Part shown: piece by piece, positions 37,519 through 50,087 of the stretch
Layout: each line of letters begins with the position of its first letter
Numbering within the stretch: position 1 is the first letter of the stretch
Assembly: GCF_000220395.1 (NCBI RefSeq)
Contig: NW_004086062.1
Coordinates: forward strand, 2,787 to 66,786
Reading direction: 5' to 3'
DNA length: 64,000 nucleotides
Origin: Ichthyophthirius multifiliis
Lineage: Eukaryota; Ciliophora; Oligohymenophorea; Hymenostomatida
Position numbers and translations under genes: made by a program
Notes under the pieces: generated by a model
Databases searched by the model: none
Seen by the model: the letters and a program-made list of their open reading frames with translations, nothing else
Told to the model about the DNA's origin: nothing

Positions 37519-40500
37519 TTAATTATTATTTATATAAATATTATTATTTTAAAAATTATTTTTATTCTAATTTTAATTTTTACCTTATTCTATATCATTA
37601 TTATATATAACATTTTTATTTTTTTAGTCATTAGTTGATTATATATTAATTTAATGTTCATTTTGTTATTTATTTTATTATTATATAAAATTATCTTTAT
37701 TGTTTATTTGAATACTTGGTTCAAATATAAGTTTTTCTTCTTTGTCTTCAATTATCTTATTTTATTCATCTTCTTCAGCAGGTCTGTTTAATATAGGTTA
37801 ACCAAGGAACTTCCAACAGTAAAGTGATTTATTTTCATTAGAAAATGCGAATACAAGATTTAATTCATCATTAGAAAAAACTATTTCTTATAGTTATTCT
37901 CCACAATTAAAAGCCTAAAAATAAGGTTCAAGTCCTCCTCTAAAATAATAATCATAAATTTTCATTAAAAATCTATTATTGAAATTTGATAAGATAAAAA
38001 TAAAAGAGCTATTTTCAGAAATCGATAAATTATTTGCAAAAATATTATTTTGGTATTCTCTAAAAAGTAAAACCTATTTATTATTTTTAATTTTATATTT
38101 CTTTAATTTTCCATTTAGTGTAGTTATAAAAAGGTCTTCTTTTATAAAGGAAAATCTTATTTTTTAAATTTCCTCATTCGAATTTATACAGAATAATAAA
38201 ACATAACTATTTTAGGAAAAAAAATTTATTTAAAATCCTCCTTAAACTAAAATAAAAAAATATTCACCTAATAAATCAAACTAAGCTTACATAAATTTAT
38301 AATTTTCTTTGTTTAAAATTTCCTTAACACATTCAAATTCTTTATTAAAGAATGCCAACTTTTACCCATCTAAACTCAAAAATAATTTGTCTTGATTACT
38401 TATGTCTAAACTCAGAATTTTGTCTTTGTGGTTATCAAAATCTCTCAAAACACTAAAATTTTTTAGATCAAAAAGTCTCACATTTCCCCCTTCAAATCCA
38501 CAAAGAAATCCTTAAAAATTTCGAAAAGTTGCTAGAGAACAAACTTATTTATCTAAACATTTAAACTCATAAATTTATTAAAAAAAAATGTTATTATTTG
38601 ATTTTAATTTTAGTAAATCCCAAATTTTAATTGAATAATCTTCACTAATACTAATAATTTTCTTTGCATAACTATGATATTTCATATCCAAAATTTTTTC
38701 ATTATGACTTCTTGTAATATACGCAATTTTTTTTTTTTCAATATTTAAAACTCCAATTGTACCATTTAAACAAGCGCAAACAATATAATTATTAGTCTAT
38801 ATTTTTTCTACTTAACTATCTAACTTTACTTCCAATAAAATTTCTGCAAAATCGCTTTTCCAAACTTTCAAAAGTCCATTATTTGCAGAAGTTATAATAA
38901 AATTCTCGTTTTTATCATTATCAAAATATACTCCTATGCTTTTTATGCTTTCCTAATGAATTAAAAATACACCCAGTAGTTCTTTTTATTAAACATCGAT
39001 AATATACAAATTTCCTTTATTATTTACCACTAATGCTTTCTCTTCAGAAATTACAAAATCTGTAAAAATACTATCTCTTGCATGCTCACCTAAAAAAACA
39101 GAAGAATGTTATAAAATGCTTCCTTTTAAATTCCAAAATCTAACATTTTCTTTACCTATACTAATTATTCCTTTTTAAATATCTTTCCTATCTATAAAGC
39201 TTACTTTTGTTATATTTACTGTGCTTCCTACTTTACAGGTTACTGTATCTCCTTTTATAATTATTATTTTTTAATTTTTATATATATTTTATCGCTCATC
39301 ATTTCCTACTAAGCATATATAAATATCATTTTTATAAAAGGCAGCATCTTATGATGTAATTTCATTTAATCCAGTATAATAAAAGCCTACTTTTTGCTAT
39401 GTTTATACATTCCAATATGAAATTTAGTTCTTATCACTTGCTATTATTAAATTTTGATTATACAAACTATTAATGCATGTAATTTCTTATTTTTAAGAAC
39501 TAAAAAAATATTATTGCTCACGAGTTTTCAAATCTTAAAGAATCAATGTACTCCCACTACTATAAGCAATATTAGTTTTTCCATAAGCAGAAAAGTTCGA
39601 ATTTTTAAAAGTAAAACCTTAAATATGGGATAGTTCTAAAATAGGATGTGGCTTAAGGCTAAATTATTAATTATTTTTTTCGAATGTATTTTCTTAATAA
39701 TATTCTATTAAAGGAATGTTTTATATGTTTTTATTTACATTTTCATCTTATTAAAACGGCTATGGTGGGATCTTTAGCATTTATTCTTCTTATTATTCTA
39801 TATTTTATTAATTTTCTTCTTGTATATCTTTTGGTTACTTTTTCAATATAGATTTCAAAATTTTTTGTGCTTATTCAACTTTTTCCTTTTATACTTATTT
39901 TAATTTGTTTTCTTGTTCTTATTACTACAATTAAAAATTTTCTATGCTTTCATGCTAATAAGACATAAATATCCACTAATATTTTTCATAAAATGAAACG
40001 TCTTTTGGTAGTATAAAGTTAATTTCTTTTGGAATTGTTTCAATATTGTAAAGCATGTTTGATGTGTAAATGTTTTTGTATTTACAATTTGAACATAATT
40101 AAACTTTTATTATTTAATAGTCAATATTTTGATTGTATTCTTAGCAAAAATATTATAAGTATGAATATGAATCTATAATTAATATTGACCATTTATTAGG
40201 GATTTAAGTTAAATTTACTTAAAGATTATTTTCATTTACTTTCTTTTTTATTTTTAATATATATCTATAAAATTATTTTACTTTTATTTATTTATATAAA
40301 TTTGAAAACGATATAGTAAATTTGAGCTATTTTATCGTAATAAGTTATATGAAATACGAAAATGAATCCTATTTAAACTTGTAATTGCAAATATATCTAT
40401 TTTTTTGTATAATTAAAATAATTATTGAAATATTTTGAAAAATAATATATAACAATTCTATATAAATATAATAAATTTTGAAAAAAGAATAGTAAGTAAT

Positions 40501-40775
40501 ACATAATTTCCAATTAATTATAAAGAATTGCTTTATTTTTAAGTAATTGTTAAAAAATTATTTGTACAAACTTATCCTTCTACTTTTAATACTTTACGTC
40601 CTATTTCTTTATCCTTAAAATTTTTATTAATTATTTATTATTAATTTTTATTTAAATTTACTTATGAAGCAATTACACGACCTTATTTTTGATGATTTTT
40701 TAATTCTAAAACTTTAAATGTTTTAAAAACATCAACATATGGATTTTACCAAATAATATTATTAAAACTTTACAT
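35030..40775 (-). CDS. WDR90/POC16-type protein: CFA20/DUF667 domain plus WD repeats
   Basis: The N-terminus, over several short introns (one of 39 nt near 40,215-40,260), is a CFA20/DUF667 domain: NPYVDVFKTFKVLELKNHQK, then DKEIGRKVLKVEGQV, KFTISFSNLYK, NKWSILIIDSYSYLQYFC, QLCSNCKYKNIYTSNMLYN and IPKEINFILPKDVSFYEKYQ. A Gln-rich linker leads to two long blocks of WD40 repeats, with typical strands such as ENVRFWNLKGSI, GLLKVWKSDFAEI, DYSIKIWDLLKLK, NDQTIRIWELESIE and NGKIQIWNRKQLK. A Gln/Asn insert coded largely by TAA separates the blocks (about 37,330-37,720). About 1,700 residues. DUF667 followed by WD repeats is the architecture of WDR90/POC16, a centriole and basal-body wall protein, so a basal-body role is expected in a ciliate. 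The first ATG upstream of the DUF667 domain is 40775; TGA at 35030. Exon joins are approximate. Confidence 0.88.
37461..37517 (-). repeat. (ATT)n run encoding poly-Gln in the WDR90-like gene
   Basis: A trinucleotide run of att on the + strand. In the minus-strand gene each triplet is TAA, read as Gln, giving two Gln blocks split by a Leu. It sits in the Asn/Gln-rich insert between the two WD-repeat blocks. Confidence 0.85.
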
Positions 40776-41519
40776 TTTGTAATAATAAAGAATTATTTAT
40801 TATCTTTAATAAAAACTAAATATTTTAATATAATTTAAAATTATTTAAAATTATTTTAAAAATTAATTTTAAATATATCAATATATTGTAATATTTTTTT
40901 TATATTTATATAAATAAGATATAGAATTGATAAAAATATTACTAAAATAAGATTAAAATAAATGATTCGATTAAAAAAAGCAATAATACCAAATCAAATT
41001 TATACAAATTAATTATTTTTTTATACAAAATTAAATTATTTTTATTTAATCAAAAAAAAAAGTATTTAAAAGAATAATTTGATTACTTAGTATATATATT
41101 TATAAATTTTAAATTATATTACTTTTTCAATTTTTTTTTATTTTTATATAATTTTCTTAAAAACTCAATGAAATGAAAAATATCAATTACCTTTTTTTTG
41201 ATTTAAATTTTAAAAAATTAAAGAAATAATAATAAAATCATATAAAAATAATAATTACTATTAAAATATTTATTAAAGTTAAATAAATGCTAATAACTAA
41301 TTTTATTAATTAGTATATTTAATATTTAAGATTAATTTCAAACTTGTTTTATTTCTAACTTTTTTAACTTATCTTAATATTATTTAAATTAGATAATTGA
41401 ATTTTAATAAAAAATACTACTTTATTAATCTAAATAATGCATTTATGAAATTAAGGATTGTTAATCATGTTTTTAATTTTAATGAATAATTTTATTTATT
41501 TTCAGAATAAAAAATTAAA
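40776..41519. other. Intergenic, A/T low complexity
   Basis: Lies upstream of the WDR90-like gene (its promoter side). No coding frame with a motif on either strand, no RNA gene. Confidence 0.5.
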
Positions 41520-42470
41520 ATTTTCAAATCTTTAAAGCGATTTTTGAAGGTTCTTTCTCTTTATGTTAAATGAATCAAATCATCAATAGATTTAATAACA
41601 GATATAATTTTATTATTAAATTTATTTTCTTTTTATTTTTCCTTTAAAAATCAATATTGGAACTGATAAAATCATTGTTTATAATACTTTATACTTGTTT
41701 TTTATTTATATTATAATAATATTAATTTGTATTTTTTACCTATAAATAAGAATATACTTCCTAATTTGTCATTCATTTAATTAAAGTATTTATTATTTTA
41801 AATAATTTTAACTAAGTAAAATATGTGTTTTATAAAACTTTATAAAATTATAAAACATTTCAGAACTATTTTATAAATTTTAATTAATCTCGTAATTTTA
41901 CATTAACCCTTTTTATCATGAATTTACACCTTCTTCTAAAAATTCCTATTTAAGATGAACTTTTAAATTAATAAGTAGAAAAGAAATAAAACCTATTGCT
42001 CAAAAATCAACTTATCAATTATATCCACAAGTTTAGAACACTATTTGAACTTTAAAATAAGGTTTACCAATGTGATATTGCATTTTATTGACTTTATAAT
42101 TATTTTTGTGATTAATTCTTTTTTAAGATTTATAGATTTTTTAAATCCGAAATGAATATTTATATTTTTATTTTGATCTTTTATGTTAATAATTATCATG
42201 ATTATCATGCTTTATTCAACTATGGCGAATTAAATTATTTTCATAAAAATTTTGATTCTTATAATTTAGAAATTATATATTATAATTTATTTTTAATTGA
42301 AGTATTTGCTTTTGATTTTTTTTTTAAAGAGTAATAAATTCCTAATTATCTTTATTGCAAAGGCTTAATTATCCGATATTCCATTACATGAACATACACA
42401 ACCACTAGTATATCGCCTAATATTATTTTGTATTTATTTATAAATTATACTAAATCTTGAATCTTCTATT
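41520..42470 (-). pseudogene. Broken protein-kinase gene
   Basis: Protein-kinase landmarks occur in order but not in one frame. The domain start YKIILGDIL (about 42,405-42,440) is in one frame. The Gly-loop remnant and ATP-binding Lys (SGCVCSCNGISDNQAFAIKI, about 42,345-42,405) are in the next frame, so a frameshift lies inside the loop. Downstream, HIGKPYFKVQIVFQTCGYN corresponds to the activation segment up to the P+1 loop. It is followed by TGA, QVDF, TGA, AIGFISFLLINL, where kinases have VDxWAxG: the second TGA (42000-42002) is exactly at the invariant Trp. A weak C-lobe remnant with DDLIHLTQRERTF lies near 41,540-41,590. No HRD or DFG motif is visible in a clean frame. The subfamily cannot be told. 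Confidence 0.6.
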
Positions 42471-43401
42471 TTAAGCTGGGAATTTTATAGGCAAAAATAT
42501 CTAGATTTTTATTTTGAAAAAAATAAAATATATTTGTTCTGCTTTTGTTCAATAATTTAAAGGAAAATTTGTAACTTATTTTTTATGTATTTTTTTTCTC
42601 CGTAATATTATAATGAATTAGTACACAGTATCTTGATTCAAATATTAATTAGAGACGCTGAAGTTTTTTTTTAAATGCAAAATTACTATTTAAATTTAAT
42701 TTTACTAATTAAATTGTAAATAAGTTAATCTAATAATAAGCTCAATTAATAAAAAAAAAGCTAGAAAAAAAATGGATAATAACTTTTTTTATTTTTTGAA
42801 AAATTACACAAAAAATATGAATAAGCAATTAATAAAATATGATAAGAACTTAAAATTACTTAAAAGACAAGTTATTTGATTACATTTTATAAATTTTGGA
42901 GATGGAGATATTGCTTATTAATTATTTTAATTTTTTATAGAATTATAATTTAGAAAATTGTTTTAAGTTTTATATTATATTTATTAATTTTCTAAAAACT
43001 AAATAAAAATAATTAGGAAACAATAAAAATAATAGTTATTTTATATAAAAAATAAACTAAATTAAAGTATGTAGATTTAATTAAAATTACTACTTTTTAT
43101 AATAGAATTATTAAAAACAAATTAATTAAACTTTTAGGATTAAAATAATAATATATGCTTATAAATATAGTATATTTTAAGCAAGTTATTATTATATAAA
43201 TATATATTTTTTGTTTAAAATTAAAAATATAATTATCATTTATTTATATATTTATAAATAAATATAGATAATATGATAAATGTAAAGCAATTATTATTAT
43301 TATTATTATTTATAGTTACTATAAATATTCAAAATAGTTTATTATATATTTTATAGTATATTTTATAATAAAATAACGCCTTTTGCAACAATATTTTATT
43401 T
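42471..43401. other. Intergenic, A/T low complexity
   Basis: Spacer between the broken kinase and the WDR49-like gene. Frames on both strands are Lys/Ile/Asn strings without motif. Confidence 0.5.
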
Positions 43402-46400
43402 TCAGTATTTTTTAAGTTAAAAAATATCATTATGTAAGTAATTTTAATTACTTTTCTATTTATCAGATGTGATTGAAGTTTGCTAAGATATTCTAAATGA
43501 ATTTGCTTATAAATTTTTATTTGCTGAATTTTATTCTTAGTTATTTTATTCAAATGTCTTATTTTTCTATTTTGAATTCTTTAATTTTTAATTTATTCCA
43601 TTTAAAAATAAATGCAAATGTTTGGCTGACCTATTTTAAATTTAACAAGTTGTTTAAAATAATGCTTGTGATTATTAAAAGGCATTATAAAAATCAGAAG
43701 ATTGTATAATATTTTTTTCATAAGCATATTTATATATATCTTTTGTTTACTTAAAATTATTTTAAGATGTGAAAAATATTTACTTATTTGATTAGTTAAA
43801 TTATTTATCCTTTATTTTTTTTAATATGAAATTAAAATATAAAAATATATACATTTTAAAATTCATCTTACTCACTCTTAATATTAACTATTTATACTTT
43901 ACTATTATTATTATTATTATTACTAGAAGGTTAATTTTAATTTTTGTTAGTAGATTTAGAATCAAATTATTTTTTGAAACAAACTTATTAGAAATTAATT
44001 TTAGAATTACTTAACGGTATAAATCTTTACCCATTATCAATCTAAGTAAACTTTTATTATAAACTTTTAGTTTATTTAGAATATTCATCATTAAAATTAG
44101 GATTCTTATTTAATAAATTTCCTCTATACTATTAATTTAAAAAATTAAGAATAGATTCCCTTTCATCAGATTTACAATAGAAATCTAATTATTTTTTTAC
44201 TATATCTTTATCGGTTTTATAATTTTATTCTATTTTAGTTTTCCAAACATGTTACGCAATAGCTACTCTTTTATTAACTTCCATTCTTTTTAAAGACATT
44301 CCAAGATATTCTTATTAACATATTTTTTTTGATTCTTCATATTTAATATCTCTTGGAGAATATTTATCTTTCATAATAATTACTTTATTTTTATTGCTTT
44401 ATTATTTATTACTCAATTATCTTTAAATTTATTTATTTTTTTAATCATCATTTTCTAATTAAATTTTATCAATTTAATTATTATCAGAAATTATTTTTTC
44501 CAAAATATTTACTAAATTTAACTTTCCAAACTTATATAAATATTTAATATTAATAATATCTAAAATCCTTAATGCATAAATTATTCTTCTAGCTTAGTTT
44601 TATTAATCATTAATTTTATAATCCCATTTTTCTGGTAAAGGATGATTTATATTATGAGAACCTACTAAATTTAAATCAGATTTATTCCAAATTTTAAAAT
44701 AATAATCCAAACTACTAGTAATTAAATAATTTACATCTCCATTTAAAAAACTAAAGGAATTAATTTAATCATTATGAGCTTGAATACATGAACTAATTCT
44801 TAAATTTATATTTTTTTATATTTAAAGAAATTAATTACTATTATTATTTTATAAAAAATTTATTTTTGTTCGTATTAATGTAGGTTCATATACTAAATTT
44901 TATTAAGCTTTTTAAAAGTCTTCTATATTTTCTCTATATGGGTTATAATTAACTCTAGTATTTGAATGAGGAATAATCTTTATTTAATCATAATTTTATT
45001 GTATATTTAAAAAATTAAATTTTAATAAATATCCTTTGCTTGTAGTTACATAAAATTAAGCCTTTTTTACAATTTCACTATCCTCTTAGAATTCTATATC
45101 AGACAAAATAAAATTTACAAATCCTATATTATGAATAGATATATTTTTTTAAAAATACTAAGGGTTTTCTTTATTTATATTTTCATTTTATAAATTTTCA
45201 TTAAATTTTTAGTTTTCGAATAATAATTCTTTAGTATAATTTTCAAATTAATTGATATTGTCATTACTAAAATAAATATTATTATAATATTCTTCCAAAT
45301 TTTTTACTATATTTATATTTCCCAATTATATAAACTCGAATTATTAATTTTCTTTTTTTAAAAAATAAATAATATAAATAAAATTATCAGAAGTGGAAAC
45401 CAATAATAATTAAAATCCATTTACAATACTCATTGCGGTAGGCTCTTAATTTTATTCAAATTAAAAACATCCTGCAAGTTTACCATATTCATAATCAAAA
45501 ATATAAACCTTTTCGGAATTTATACTTGAGATAAAGAATACATTATGATAAACTGAAATTTCAATAATATTAACTCCCTTTTTTTGCATATATTAAAATA
45601 ATAATAAAAAAAAAACCTTGCCATTTTTAATGTTTTAAATTAGTCTTTTTTTATCTGATTTGCTTCCATGAATTTTTTAAATAATAATTTAAGAATCATA
45701 GCCTACCGAAATTAATAATTTATTAGCATAGTCTATTTTAAGTATATTAACTTCATCTTAATGTCCTTTAAGATATTTTACTCTTTCTCCTTTATTTTAT
45801 AAATCGTGTAAACTAATTTATCCTTTTTAGTTTCCCAAAATAAAGAATTGGCTTTATTATATTAATTTAAAAGATGTATATTCATCATCTTTATTTTCCA
45901 TTAAACTTTTAAATTTAAATTTACATCTACCATTATGAATGTCATAAACTTTAATTTCTTTCATTGTACAGACAATAATTTCTTATCTTTAAAAATCACT
46001 TTCAACTTTAAGAGGAAATTAAAACTCTTATTATTATTATTTATTAAAAAATTTTTTATTTTAGTTGTTAAGAACAAAATTATTTAAATTAATATTATTG
46101 CTTCCTTTATCAAATTTAATTAAGTTCAGTCTATTTCCAATAACTCCTAAAAAGCCTTCAGTATATATATCCAAAATTAAATTAACATTTGCACATTTTT
46201 TGCTAATTATGGATTAAAAAGATGTGCATTTTAGGCTTTATATGCACTTTTGATTTCGGATATCCCACAGCTTTATTAACCCTTAATCATCACTAGAAAC
46301 AATAATTGGTGTATTTTCAATTACTTAAATGCAACTAATCAATTATATATGTCCTTCTAATTTTCCAACTAATGTATATTCCATGTGCTCTGCGTTAATA

Positions 46401-47743
46401 TTGTACAATGATATATTATTTTCATATCCGCTAGTTATTAAAATTTAAAAATCGTTAGAAAATACCATTTATTAAGCACCTTAAGTAGGTAATTCAATCA
46501 TAAACAAATATTATTATTTTTCTAAATTACAAAATGTAATCTTTTTATCTGTAGAAGATATTGCTATGCATTATAAATAAGGCATTTCGACTATTTGTGT
46601 TATGTTACCTTATATATATTGAAACCTAACTGTGAATAATGTTGTCTCATTTAATATATCCCATGCATATATCTAATTACTATAATCAGTTGTTATCCAA
46701 TAATCTAAATTTTCTAAATACCATATATTTGATTAATTATCTTATGTTAAACCATGTATAAAAAAATTTTTTTCGAATTTAAAATTGTCAACTAAATCCC
46801 AAAAACTAATACTGTAATTTTTCAAAACAGCTCCTATCTATTTATTAATTATTTTTTTAATTTTTTTTAAAAAATACTCTTAATTGTTTATTTGACCATG
46901 CCATATTAAATATTATTATATTTGGATTATCATTTCTATGACAATTTAAACTAATTAATTGCACTCTTTAACAATTTAAATCATAAAGTTATAATTTATC
47001 ATCAAGACTATCTAAAACAATAACTTTTTTAATTTCCTTTGCATAAATAGCACTTTTATATATATAAACTTTTAGACATATATAATAATTTTTTAATAAA
47101 AGTATTTATAAATAATTTAATATATATAAATAAATAGTAATTACTTTAAAATTTATTTATTTTTATGAGTAATTGAATCAGATAATAAATTTCCTTATAA
47201 AAGTCTATTTATATTATGAGAATAATTATATTCATAAATAATTTAAGGATCTATGTCTTAGAAATTATTATTTTATTAACTTTTATTACTACGAAATTTA
47301 TTAAGTGGTATATAGGCTTTTGTTTAGATTTAGAAAGCTTCGTTTTAAATATTTACTTTAAGACTTATTTTATCTGTTAAATCGTTAAAATTAATTTTAT
47401 TTTAGTTATCATATATTGATTCTGATAAACTTTAAAAAAAATTTATTAATGCTAAAGTTAAATAAATTATTTCTTCTTATTTATGGTCCAAAACTTGCAA
47501 AAATAAATATACAAATTATATAATATCTAATGATTTTTTATCAAATTTTTATTTTAACTTTTCAAGAACATTCTTATCTAATACGGAAATAATATAATCT
47601 TAATTGATTTATTTAAATAAATTGATATTTTAATAATTTTAATAATTTATAATTTTCATTATAAAAGATTAAAAAGAAACAATTTATCCATTCAGTTTTA
47701 AAATATCTTAATTATCAACTAGACTAATTAAAATATTTGACAT
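43402..47743 (-). CDS. Large WD-repeat protein, WDR49/CFAP337-like
   Basis: Several short introns (for example about 84 nt near 47,065-47,145). The first 200 residues are helical without repeats (MSNILISLVDNQDILKLNGQ). A long WD-repeat array follows with ISFWDLVDNFKFEKNFFIHG, NIWYLENLDYWITTDYSNQ, IYAWDILNETTLF, VSSDDQGLIKLWDIRNQKC, HDLQNKGERVKYLKGHQDEV and ITSSLDYYFKIWNKSDLN. The IWYL block early in the array and the PLPEKWDYKI block after the last repeat resemble the WDR49/WDR64 (CFAP337) family of axonemal proteins. The C-terminus (about 43,400-44,640) is basic and Gln/Asn/Ser-rich. The stop depends on a short intron near 43,805-43,850; without it the protein would end at 43718. About 1,350 residues. 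A ciliary role is inferred from the family. Confidence 0.75.
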
Positions 47744-48011
47744 ATTTTATTTATTATTTTAATTAAAATAAATAAGTATAAATATAAATGAAGTTAAGTT
47801 TTATATTTTAATATATAAATTAAAATATTTATAATATCTAAAATTCTATAGTAAAGAATAATAAAAAAAAATAGAAATCAATAAAATTAAAAAAAAAAAA
47901 AAACATGAAATTAAAATTATAAAATAATACAATAAAATAAATATAACGATAAATTAAAATTTTTAAAAATTAAAAATATTGAAATAAAAAATAAGTTTAA
48001 TTTAATTTAAT

Positions 48012-48042
<31 letters not shown>

Positions 48043-48542
48043 TTTTTTTATTTATTTATTTTTATATTTATTTATTAATCAATTTAAATATATTTTTCTC
48101 CTCATTTATCAATTTTTTTTTTTTATTTTTAATCATTAATTATATTTATATTATATTAATTTTTTATTATTTACTTATTATTTAAGAATCTTTTATTATT
48201 ATTACTTTTTTATTTTTTATCTTTTCTAAACATTTTTTTATTTATAAAATATTTACAGAAAATTTTTTTATAATATCCTTTATAATTATTTTATAATTTT
48301 TTTTTTTTTTTTTAATAATAATTATTATTAGATATTAATATTTATATTTTTTTTTATTTTAAAACAAGAATGAAAATTTATTTAATAAATATGTAAAATA
48401 ACTTTTTTTAAATTAATAATAAATATACAATTTACAAAATAAATATTCAAAAATTATAAAATGAATAAAATATTGTATTATATATAAAAGAAAAAAAGTA
48501 TAATTCAAAAATTTCATTTTGTGGATTTTTTTTTTATTTTTA
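47744..48542. other. Intergenic with tetranucleotide repeats
   Basis: A/T-rich region holding a (TTTA)n array (listed separately), poly-A at 47,890-47,905 and poly-T runs. It is the promoter side of the WDR49-like gene and the 3' side of the LC8 gene. No gene seen. Confidence 0.55.
48006..48079. repeat. (TTTA)n tetranucleotide array
   Basis: Tandem ttta units, about fifteen, with one interruption by extra T near 48,043-48,050. Non-coding microsatellite. Confidence 0.85.
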
Positions 48543-48824
48543 TCAACCAAATCTATATAATAAAAATGACATTTCTCCTATATAAAAATATATATAATGT
48601 TTTGAATCATGTGTAACTGAAGATCCAAATTATTTTCCAACAATACAATGCCAGTATTTTTCGTGTAATCTATCAAATTCATTTTTTATATACTAAGCCA
48701 TATCTTTTTCGATTGAAAATCTATCTAATGCTTTCAATGCTATCTCGTAAGCATCTGCTTCCATATCTGTTGTCATATCTAATCCTTTAACACTAATTTT
48801 ATTTCTATCATCTTTATTTTCCAT
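48543..48824 (-). CDS. Dynein light chain LC8 (DYNLL)
   Basis: An intronless gene of 93 residues, close to the usual 89. It carries the LC8 signatures: ALDRFSIEKDMAQYIKNEFD, then KYWHCIVGKQFGSSVTHDSK and HYIYFYIGEMSFLLYRFG at the C-terminus. WHCIVG and the strand that binds partner peptides are intact. LC8 dimers bind the intermediate chains of cytoplasmic and axonemal dyneins and many other proteins as a dimerisation hub. It is divergent from the ribosomal protein S26 gene, sharing an upstream region of 208 bases. The N-terminus (MENKDDRNKISVKGLDMTTD) is a few residues longer than animal LC8. Confidence 0.97.
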
Positions 48825-49032
48825 ATTTTTTTATATTTTATTTTTATTTATGTTTTTTTATTTAATAAAGCAAAATATATGACATTAATAATTAAATATT
48901 ATATTTAAAAAAGAATAAAAAAACAATAAAATAAAAAGTATACAAAATTAATTGTTGATAAATATATATTAAAATAAAGAAAAAAAAAATAATAATAATA
49001 ATAATAATTATATTAATAAAAAAAAAATTAAA

Positions 49033-49386
49033 ATGCCTGTCAAAAGAAGAAATCACGGAAGAAACCAAAAAAATAGAGGACACACCAGAACTGTTGATTG
49101 CACTAACTGTGGTAGATAAGTAGCTAAAGATAAAGCAGTAAAAAGATACACTGTTAGAGATATCGTAGATGCCTCTTCTAAAAGAGATATCATTGCAGCC
49201 TTGGCTTTCTAAGGTGAAGCATATACAATTCCTAAGCTTTATTGCAAACTTTCATATTGTATTGCTTGTGCAATCCACAGCAGAGTTGTAAAAGTTAGAT
49301 CTTCAGATGACAGAAGAGTTAGAGAACCACCCAAAAGAGTTATTAAAAAAGTAGACCCTGAAAAATAAGCATAAAAAGCTTAATGA
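49033..49386 (+). CDS. RPS26: Ribosomal protein S26 (eS26)
   Basis: An intronless gene of 117 residues, the normal size of eS26. It begins [20 protein letters not shown] and has the four-Cys zinc site: [18 protein letters not shown] and, later, [20 protein letters not shown]. The C-terminal [17 protein letters not shown] is typical. It is a component of the small (40S) subunit near the mRNA exit channel. The gene is markedly less A+T-rich than everything around it, and glutamine codons are few, as expected for a highly expressed ciliate gene. It is divergent from LC8. Two in-frame TAA codons (Gln) before TGA confirm the code. Confidence 0.98.
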
Positions 49387-50087
49387 AGCAAATGATTTTT
49401 TAAAACTTATAATTATTTCAGAAGAATATAAAATAATAATTTTTTTTCTTCTGATATTTTTTATTTATCTTTTTAAAAAAAGTTGTAACATTAAATATAA
49501 TATTTAAATAATTTTTATAATTTTTTTTTAAAATTCATATTTCATCATTTTTTTATTTAAAAAATAAATCTGAATATATATTATAAAGAAAAAAATAATA
49601 TTAAATAAAATATAAAATTATTATTGAAAATTAATATTTTTTTTCTTTATTTTTTTTAATTAAAAAAAAAATTATTAGATTATTAAAGTATAAACATTAT
49701 TTTTTTATTAAATATTTTTAATTTATAGGTAATGTATAAAAAAATTTAACTTTTTTAAATAAATATAATAATAATTTAAATTTAATTTATTTATTTTTTA
49801 TTTTATTTTAAAAACTTATTGTTTAAGTTTTATTTTTAAATATTAAAATATACAAACTATAAAATAATTTGCAATTATTAAATACAAAAATTAGATAATT
49901 TTAATTTATAAACAAAAAAAATAAGAATTAATATTATTAAATATTATAAATATATGACCGTTATTAAATATAATAAAAGTATAAATTCTCACTATAAATT
50001 TTTATTTGTGTATTATATTTAAATATATTTTTATAAAAATAAGTATGTTTTTTTACTAAATTTTTATATTATAATATGTTAATATAT
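49387..50087. other. Convergent intergenic region
   Basis: Between the 3' ends of RPS26 and a large leftward gene. Poly-T and A/T runs only. Confidence 0.55.

Noticed and set aside
43497-44014. Two + strand frames of 62-70 residues
   Set aside because: They are antisense to the C-terminal exons of the WDR49-like gene.
48892-49083. Minus-strand 63-residue frame
   Set aside because: It overlaps the start of ribosomal protein S26 and its leader and has no motif.
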